A stretch of 18,382 bases of DNA from Acidobacteriota bacterium (GTDB taxonomy: Bacteria > Acidobacteriota > Blastocatellia > Pyrinomonadales > Pyrinomonadaceae): assembly GCA_020201365.1 (NCBI GenBank), contig JAIVGV010000273.1:1-18382 (forward strand), in the 5' to 3' direction. The notes under the pieces are model-generated. The model was not told the origin of the DNA. It saw only the letters and a program-made list of their open reading frames with translations, and made no database searches. The translations under genes were made by a program, and so were the position numbers. Below are positions 14,090 through 18,382 of this stretch, in pieces (position 1 is the first letter of the stretch; every line of letters starts with the position of its first letter).

Positions 14090-15658
14090 TCACTCGGCGC
14101 CGCGCCCGCCGAGCATCTCGACCTCGCCGTCAACGACGCGCGCCAGGTACTCGCCCTCGCGCATCGCCCACGCTACCCTGTGACCGGCGCGCGCGAGCCT
14201 CGCCCACTCGCTCCCCTTCTGCGGGTTCTGCTCGACGAGCACGGCGTCGCCGGAGAGCTTCACGTAGCGCAACCCCGAATGAGAAAAGCGGCGAACGCCC
14301 TTCCCGCCGGAGAACAGCTTCTTGTAGCCAGCTAGGATTGCTTCCTGAGTCAGCTCCACATCTGCCTTCTTTTCTTTTCGAGTCGTCATCGCCTCTCCGC
14401 ACCTCGCTATAACAAGCTCATCCCACCGCGTCGTGAACCGCGGGCTGCGCTTCTCACAGACCGGCTCCCACTCCCTATCATACCCGCTCACGGCGAACCG
14501 CACCGCGTCCTGACCCCAACGGTCGTTTATCGCGTCCACGGCGCGCATAACCCTTCTGGCTTTATCGTGCTCCTCTGCGTCGAACATCCTCGCCGTCGCG
14601 GGCGTGACGGGCGCGAGCGGCGCGAGCAGCACGCCCGCCTTGTAGTAGCCGTAACCCTCGCGGTAAATCTCCTCGCAGCACCGCAGCGCGACCCTTAACA
14701 GCTCGTGCGTCGCGCCCGTGTAAGACGCTAAGCGCGCCGTCGCGCTGTTGGAGTATTGGGCTTCGGTTTCGTTGAATCTGTTGGTCTCGATGAAGACCGT
14801 GACGCCCTTCGCCGTCAACTTGTGCCGCCTCATCCTCTCGGCGGCGCGCGTGGCGAAGAAGCCGACGGACTCTTTCAACTCCCCTAACTCAGTAATCTTC
14901 CGCCCGAACGTGCGCGAGCAGCACATCGCCTTGCGCGCGGGCGGGCAGAGCTCTATCCGCTGGCAACTGTGACCGCGCAACTCCTCGACGATGCGCGCGC
15001 CGACGACCGTCAAGACCTTGCGCGCCCAGCGCGGATCGGCGTCGCGCAGTTGCCGCGCGTTCGTGATGCCGTAAGTGCCGAGCTTGTACTCGGTCTTGCG
15101 CCCGACGCCCCAGACGTCCCTGACGGGTGTGGCTTCGAGCAGCGCGTCGAGATCAGTTGAGCCGACGAGGTTGACGACGCCGCCCGGCTCTCGCTTCGCC
15201 CGGTCGCTCGCCAGCTTGGCGAGCGTCTTCGTCGGGGCGACGCCGACCGAGACGGGGATGCCGGTGAACTTGAGGACGTCCGCGCGGGCGTCGGCGCAAA
15301 CGCCCGCCAAGTCCCGGACGCTCAGACTAGACAGATCAAGGAAAGCCTCGTCGAGTGAATATATCTCGACGGCGCGAGAGAAGCCTTCGAGCGTCTGCAT
15401 CACGCGCCAAGACATGTCCGCGTAGAGTTCATAGTTCGAGGAGAAGATCGCCGCGTCGCTGGCTTCGAGCAGCCGCCTGACCTTAAACAGCGGCTCGCCC
15501 ATCCGCACGCCCATCGCCTTGACCTCCTCGGAGCGTGCGACCACGCAGCCGTCGTTATTAGAGAGGACGGCGACGGGGCGCTTGCGGAGCTTCGGGTCGA
15601 AGGCGCGCTCGCAGCTCACGTAGAAGTTGTTGCAGTCAACTAACGCGACGGCGTTCAT
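14090..15658 (-). CDS. umuC: UmuC, Y-family DNA polymerase V subunit with 99-residue C-terminal extension
   Basis: UmuC is the translesion polymerase of Pol V. It encodes 522 residues from ATG 15658, which overlaps the umuD stop (ATGA). An upstream start would add 11 residues inside umuD and was rejected. Catalytic residues: Asp8 in ALVDCNNFYVSCERAF, and Asp/Glu in IYSLDEAFLDLS; the thumb and little-finger parts include GVAPTKTLAKLASDRAKR, VWGVGRKTEYKLG and QYSNSATARLAS. A clamp-binding-like TARMFD lies near the usual position. The core ends SPRFTTRWDELVIARCGEA at residue 423, matching the length of E. coli UmuC (422). The frame then continues for 99 residues from an internal ATG (14389) with AGAGG just upstream. 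That tail has VELTQEAILAGYKKLF, RFSHSGLRYVKLSGDAVLVE and EYLARVVDGEVEML, and no recognised domain. Confidence 0.92.
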   Translation of the reverse strand: MNAVALVDCNNFYVSCERAFDPKLRKRPVAVLSNNDGCVVARSEEVKAMGVRMGEPLFKVRRLLEASDAAIFSSNYELYADMSWRVMQTLEGFSRAVEIYSLDEAFLDLSSLSVRDLAGVCADARADVLKFTGIPVSVGVAPTKTLAKLASDRAKREPGGVVNLVGSTDLDALLEATPVRDVWGVGRKTEYKLGTYGITNARQLRDADPRWARKVLTVVGARIVEELRGHSCQRIELCPPARKAMCCSRTFGRKITELGELKESVGFFATRAAERMRRHKLTAKGVTVFIETNRFNETEAQYSNSATARLASYTGATHELLRVALRCCEEIYREGYGYYKAGVLLAPLAPVTPATARMFDAEEHDKARRVMRAVDAINDRWGQDAVRFAVSGYDREWEPVCEKRSPRFTTRWDELVIARCGEAMTTRKEKKADVELTQEAILAGYKKLFSGGKGVRRFSHSGLRYVKLSGDAVLVEQNPQKGSEWARLARAGHRVAWAMREGEYLARVVDGEVEMLGGRGAE

Positions 15659-16089
15659 ACCGGGTGGATGACGCTCGTGACCACGCCCCATATCTCGAAC
15701 TCGTGGTGCTCGTTGATCTCGAGCTCGCTGTAGGAGTCGTTCTCCGGCGCGAGCAGCACGCGCCCGGCGCGCTCGACGAGGCGCTTGACTAAGAACTCGT
15801 CGTTGACGCGCGCGACGACGATCCTGCCGTCCGAGGCTTCCGCCGAGCGATCCACTACTAAGATGTCGCCGTCGTGGATGCCCGCGCCGATCATGGAGTC
15901 GCCGGAGACCCTGACGAAGTAGGTCGCGGCGTAGTTCTTAATTAAGTGCTTGTTGAGATCGATCCTGCCGTCGATGTACTCGACGACGGGGAGGGGGTCG
16001 CCGGCTGAGACCGGGCAGGTGAAGACGGGGCGCGACCAGCGCGTTAAGTTGTGCGAAGGGACGTAGAACTGGACGACTTCCGTGGGCAT
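15655..16089 (-). CDS. umuD: UmuD-type S24 peptidase, Pol V accessory subunit
   Basis: UmuD self-cleaves on RecA filaments to UmuD', which then joins UmuC. This encodes 144 residues from ATG 16089 (GGAGGAG just upstream); the frame is open further up but reads as non-coding. The self-cleavage site is Ala29-Gly30 (PVSAGDP). The Ser-Lys dyad is Ser65 (RVSGDSMIGAGIHDGD) and Lys102 (DEFLVKRL). Length and order match E. coli UmuD (139). The short N-terminus has no DNA-binding helix-turn-helix, so it is UmuD and not LexA. The umuC start overlaps its stop. It is the first gene of the umuD-umuC-alkB operon. Confidence 0.94.
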   Translation of the reverse strand: MPTEVVQFYVPSHNLTRWSRPVFTCPVSAGDPLPVVEYIDGRIDLNKHLIKNYAATYFVRVSGDSMIGAGIHDGDILVVDRSAEASDGRIVVARVNDEFLVKRLVERAGRVLLAPENDSYSELEINEHHEFEIWGVVTSVIHPV

Positions 16090-16149
16090 GGGCTCCTCCG
16101 ACGTCGGTCGGGAGCCCGGCGCCCTGCTGTCTGGCTGATAAGTCTGCCG

Positions 16150-16221
16150 TGTATATGGATCAAGAAGGGGCGGGCTGTCAACGGTCGCGCGGCGGGTAGA
16201 AGTGTTAATAGTCAACTACCC
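16150..16221 (-). promoter_or_regulatory. Promoter and candidate operator of the umuD operon
   Basis: On the minus strand TTGACA (16176-16181) and CATATA (16152-16157) are 18 nt apart, a fair -35 and a poor -10. Just upstream, GGGTAG (16194-16199) and CTACCC (16216-16221) form an inverted repeat with a 16-bp AT-rich spacer holding GTTAATAGTCAA. It could be the binding site of the SOS repressor of this organism. It does not match the E. coli CTGT-N8-ACAG or Gram-positive SOS boxes. Confidence 0.35.
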
Positions 16222-16294
16222 TACCGATGATGGCGGTTGTTAGCTTCGCCCCCGCCGTTCAGTTGGAAGATCGTTCTGCTGCTTTCCGGGCGGC

Positions 16295-17071
16295 TTACTT
16301 ACGGACTGCCTCGACCAGCATGTCGCGGTACACGTCGCCGAAGAGCCGCCGCGCCAAGCCCGGGTCTGCGGACTTGAGGGCGGCGTACTGTTCGAGTGCC
16401 GCATCCTTCTTCCCCCGGCTGAGGTACGCCACGCCGAGGTTGAACCGCGCGCTCGCGTAACCGGGCCTGATGTCGATAGCCCGGCGGTAAGCCTCTATCG
16501 CCTTCCCGTAGCGCCCCGACTTGTAGTAGCCGCAGCCGAGGTTGTTGTAAGCCTCCGCGAGCCGGGGGTTGAGGCGGATGGCGTGCCCGAGCGCCTCGAA
16601 CGCCTCCCGGTACCTGCCCAGCTCCACGTACACGAGACCCAGATCGTTATACGCCTTGTCGTAGTCGGGCTTGAGCCCGAGCGCCCGCGTGAGCGACTCG
16701 ACGGCGTCGAGCTTCTGCCCCGCGCGGTAGTACGCGATGCCGAGTTCGCGGTGGGCTTCGGCCATCGCCGGGTCGAGGCGGGTGGCATGACGCAGAGCCT
16801 CCGCCGCCTCGTCGTACAGCCCCAGATCGAGTTTCGCCGAACCCAAGCCGCGGTACGCCTTCGCGTCGTCAGGCGCTAGGGCGACGGCGCGCTCGAACGC
16901 GCGGGCGGCATCCGCGTAGAGGTGCGCGCCGTACTGCTCCACCCCCAGATGGTAGTAAGCCGCGGCTTGCGCCGCCGGCGTGCTTCCGCCGCGTTCGACT
17001 TGAGCCGGGGTAGTCGCGGGGAGCAGGGCGAGGAGAAAGAGAGTCAGCGGACAGAAACCCACGAGCCTCAT
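16295..17071 (-). CDS. Secreted TPR-repeat protein
   Basis: This encodes 258 residues from ATG 17071, with GGAGGGGAGG upstream. A short signal peptide (residues 1-23, TPA|Q) is followed by six consecutive 34-residue tetratricopeptide repeats from about 34 to 238. Their consensus is AEAYNNLGxxYYxxGRYxxAIEAYRRAIxLxPxx. The last helix LFGDVYRDMLVEAVRK caps the array. TPR arrays bind peptides or partner proteins; here the array is exported, probably periplasmic. No enzymatic domain is present. It reads in the same direction as SRAP upstream and umuD downstream but is separated from both by more than 200 bp, so it is likely on its own. Partner unknown. Confidence 0.92.
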   Translation of the reverse strand: MRLVGFCPLTLFLLALLPATTPAQVERGGSTPAAQAAAYYHLGVEQYGAHLYADAARAFERAVALAPDDAKAYRGLGSAKLDLGLYDEAAEALRHATRLDPAMAEAHRELGIAYYRAGQKLDAVESLTRALGLKPDYDKAYNDLGLVYVELGRYREAFEALGHAIRLNPRLAEAYNNLGCGYYKSGRYGKAIEAYRRAIDIRPGYASARFNLGVAYLSRGKKDAALEQYAALKSADPGLARRLFGDVYRDMLVEAVRK

Positions 17072-17160
17072 ACGTACCTCCCCTCCGGGCGTTTGACGGT
17101 CGCCGGGAGTTCAGCTTTACGTGGGCTTCTTAGGGTTATCCCCCGCCGGTGGCAGGGAGA

Positions 17161-17189
17161 CTAATGTGGTGGGTTTGACGCCGGTACAA
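17161..17189 (-). promoter_or_regulatory. Possible promoter of the TPR gene
   Basis: On the minus strand TTGTAC (plus 17184-17189) and CATTAG (plus 17161-17166) are separated by exactly 17 nt. Both hexamers are mediocre. The leader would be about 80 nt. The rest of 17072-17295 shows no gene; CACGGAGTTGCCGTG (17277-17291) is a small hairpin just after the SRAP stop. Confidence 0.35.
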
Positions 17190-17295
17190 CTGTTAAGACG
17201 GCGGGGCGGGCGAAAGGTTGCATTATTCTCACCCCAAGCCTCGATGGATATGAGAGAAGCGCGCGGGGGAGGGTTTCACGGAGTTGCCGTGTAGT

Positions 17296-18012
17296 TCACT
17301 TACGCGGTTCTACGCAGCGCGGGTCGTCGTTCCGCACGTTGCCGACTGCCGCGCTTACCGGGTAGGCGTACATCCGAGCGGCGGGGTAGGGCTTCAAGAG
17401 GTGTGTGAGATCGGCGGGATCGGTGAGCTTCGGGTCGAGCCAATCGTCATAGTCGGCGGGGCGCAAGATGACGGGCATCGCGTTGCCGTGGATCGGTCTG
17501 ACCACGTCGTTCGGCTCGGTGAGCAGGATCGTGCATGACTCGATCCGCTCGGCGCGGTCGCGCGACTCCCAGACGTCGTAGAGACCCGCGAAGGCGAACA
17601 GCTCCTCGTCGCGCACGCGGATGAAGTGCGGGACTTTCCCCCTGCCGCCTTCGTCCTTCCACTCGAAAAAGCCGTTCGCCAGGATCAGGCACCGCTGCTT
17701 ACGCAGCGGCGTCTTGTAAGACGCGCGCTCCGCCGCCGTCTCGGACTTCGCGTTGAAGGTGGCGAACTTCTTGAGGAAGTCTCGCGCGTCGGGAGTCCAG
17801 CGCGGGACGAGAGACCACAGCAGCGTGACCAGCTCGCGCTCTCCCGTCCGGGGCGAGAGGCGGACGGCGGCGACTTCGTCGCGCGGCGCGATGTTGTACC
17901 GGCGCTTGAGCGGAGGCTCAAGAGGAAGTTCTAGCTGCGGCGGGAGCCGGAAGAGCCTGCGGAACTCCGACTCCGGCACGTAAGGCAGGTAATTGGCGAA
18001 GCGTCCGCACAT
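17296..18012 (-). CDS. SRAP-domain (YedK/HMCES) abasic-site protein
   Basis: SRAP proteins protect single-stranded DNA by forming a covalent thiazolidine link between Cys2 and an abasic site. This encodes 238 residues from ATG 18012. The catalytic set is intact: MCGRFA with Cys2, RYNIAP with Asn40, FNAKSET, GFFEWK with Glu117 and PIHGNAMPVIL with His175. Length matches E. coli YedK (222) closely. Cys2 requires removal of Met1, which fixes the start. AAGAG precedes the ATG and the sequence in front is AT-rich (TTTTTATC). An attC-like half site lies only 14 nt upstream. Proximity to umuDC-alkB suggests a local grouping of damage-tolerance genes. Confidence 0.95.
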   Translation of the reverse strand: MCGRFANYLPYVPESEFRRLFRLPPQLELPLEPPLKRRYNIAPRDEVAAVRLSPRTGERELVTLLWSLVPRWTPDARDFLKKFATFNAKSETAAERASYKTPLRKQRCLILANGFFEWKDEGGRGKVPHFIRVRDEELFAFAGLYDVWESRDRAERIESCTILLTEPNDVVRPIHGNAMPVILRPADYDDWLDPKLTDPADLTHLLKPYPAARMYAYPVSAAVGNVRNDDPRCVEPRK

Positions 18013-18026
18013 CTCTTGATAAAAAG

Positions 18027-18063
18027 TTAGCGGCGGGGCGTCGGGTGCATGTCGTTGTTAGGC
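18027..18063 (-). repeat. attC-like half site
   Basis: Read on the minus strand, GCCTAACAACGACATGCACC is followed by CGACGCC and ends near GCTAAC. The 7-bp GCCTAAC and the following AA match the left end of integron attC sites (RYYYAAC), and GCCGACGCC-like text is common inside them. The TAA of GCCTAAC is also the stop codon of the fragment ending ...AGARSAA, which is the usual arrangement in gene cassettes. The right half (GTTRRRY) of a complete attC is absent. No integrase is in the window. Confidence 0.45.
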
Positions 18064-18200
18064 GGCGGAGCGTGCCCCAGCCTTGGTCTGCCCCGCCTGC
18101 CAGACGCTGAACCCGCCGGGTAAGCATTTCTGCGTGTATTGCAGGACGCCGAGCAGCCGAACCAGGGCGCGGGCTGCATCGTTGCGCTGATCGGGTTGCA
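18058..18200 (-). pseudogene. Fragment of a cassette-type gene ending in the attC-like site
   Basis: The minus-strand frame ending at 18058 reads ...RALVRLLGVLQYTQKCLPGG and then FSVWQAGQTKAGARSAA, stop. It looks like a natural protein C-terminus. Further upstream the same frame runs antisense to the membrane-protein fragment at 18163-18309 and turns Arg-rich, so the 5' part seems to be lost near 18180-18200. Identity unknown. Confidence 0.35.
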
Positions 18201-18309
18201 GTTCGTCGTCCTGACACTTATTGCCGGCAGGCCGGTCGTCCGCGCGGAGGCGCAGGCGGGCGCCGCCTTCTCGACGCCGAGCGTCGTGCATTTCGGAGTC
18301 GTGCTGTAA
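18163..18309 (+). pseudogene. Fragment of a small membrane protein
   Basis: The plus frame reads GCIVALIGLQFVVLTLIAGR, then PVVRAEAQAG, AAFSTPSVVHFGVVL and a TAA at 18307. This resembles the middle of a family of small multi-helix membrane proteins with a GLQFVV...TPxVVHF pattern, where the chain would normally go on with another helix. There is no start codon or ribosome site upstream, and it is cut short at the stop. A gene remnant is likely; the family recognition is from memory. Confidence 0.4.
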
Positions 18310-18381
18310 TACTTGACACCATAAACTATCCGCGGCACTTCGAAGAAAGGGATGCTCTCAGTCACGTAGTACGGTGCTTGC
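18288..18381 (-). pseudogene. Partial reading frame entering from the right edge
   Basis: On the minus strand the sequence entering from the window edge reads QAPYYVTESIPFFEVPRIVY and then GVKYYSTTPK, with coding-like composition. After that the same frame becomes Cys/Thr-rich and antisense to the neighbouring fragment, running on to 18027. It is probably the 3' portion of a gene whose true end has been lost, or whose end was joined to a cassette remnant. The start is outside the window. Confidence 0.3.
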
Positions 18382-18382
18382 C

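Noticed and set aside
18027..18365. A 112-residue minus-strand frame ending in NNDMHPTPRR
   Set aside because: It joins the end of one fragment, antisense of a membrane-protein fragment and the attC-like repeat. The MHPTP ending is a translation of the repeat itself, not a protein.

Overview
This is a GC-rich bacterial chromosomal window with short intergenic gaps and genes on both strands. The gene set (RNase III, signal peptidase I, YihY/BrkB, DnaC/IstB-like loader, UmuD/UmuC, AlkB, SRAP) is chromosomal. No rRNA, tRNA, CRISPR array, intact insertion sequence or complete phage module was seen. The overall look suits a soil Acidobacteriota of the Blastocatellia type, but that is an impression and no marker in the window proves it.

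Layout. Positions 248-2670 (+) hold two diverged paralogues encoding exported helical-repeat-like proteins. Positions 2777-3825 (+) hold rnc and a small unknown gene that overlaps it by ATGA. Positions 3936-5877 (+) hold lepB, behind a good promoter placed so that its mRNA should be nearly leaderless, and a YihY/BrkB membrane protein. Positions 5999-7749 (-) hold a two-gene operon: a receiver-like 'cyclic-phosphate' domain protein and a secreted M20-type peptidase. Positions 8010-9253 (+) hold a tiny zinc-ribbon/membrane protein and a DnaC-like ATPase with a palindrome-rich upstream region and a strong promoter. A methyltransferase (9567-10292, +) then converges on a TIR-transmembrane-trypsin-like fusion (10347-11915, -). 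A DUF2306-type membrane protein (12141-12809, +) is followed by about 650 bp of non-coding and relic DNA. Positions 13466-16089 (-) hold a compact umuD-umuC-alkB DNA-damage operon. A six-repeat TPR lipidation-free secreted protein (16295-17071, -) and an SRAP/YedK protein (17296-18012, -) follow. The right edge (18027-18382) is a patchwork of gene fragments around an attC-like half site.

How the genes work together. The right third is rich in DNA-damage tolerance: Pol V-like polymerase with its UmuD partner, AlkB demethylase in the same transcript, and SRAP abasic-site crosslinker a kilobase upstream. The most unusual proteins are the membrane TIR protein, whose external trypsin-like domain has lost its catalytic His and Ser while the TIR glutamate is kept, and the UmuC, which reaches normal full length and then reads on into a 99-residue extension that begins at an internal ATG. 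Intergenic regions carry a recurring family of imperfect inverted repeats with GATGAA-type purine arms, typically starting at or just before stop codons.
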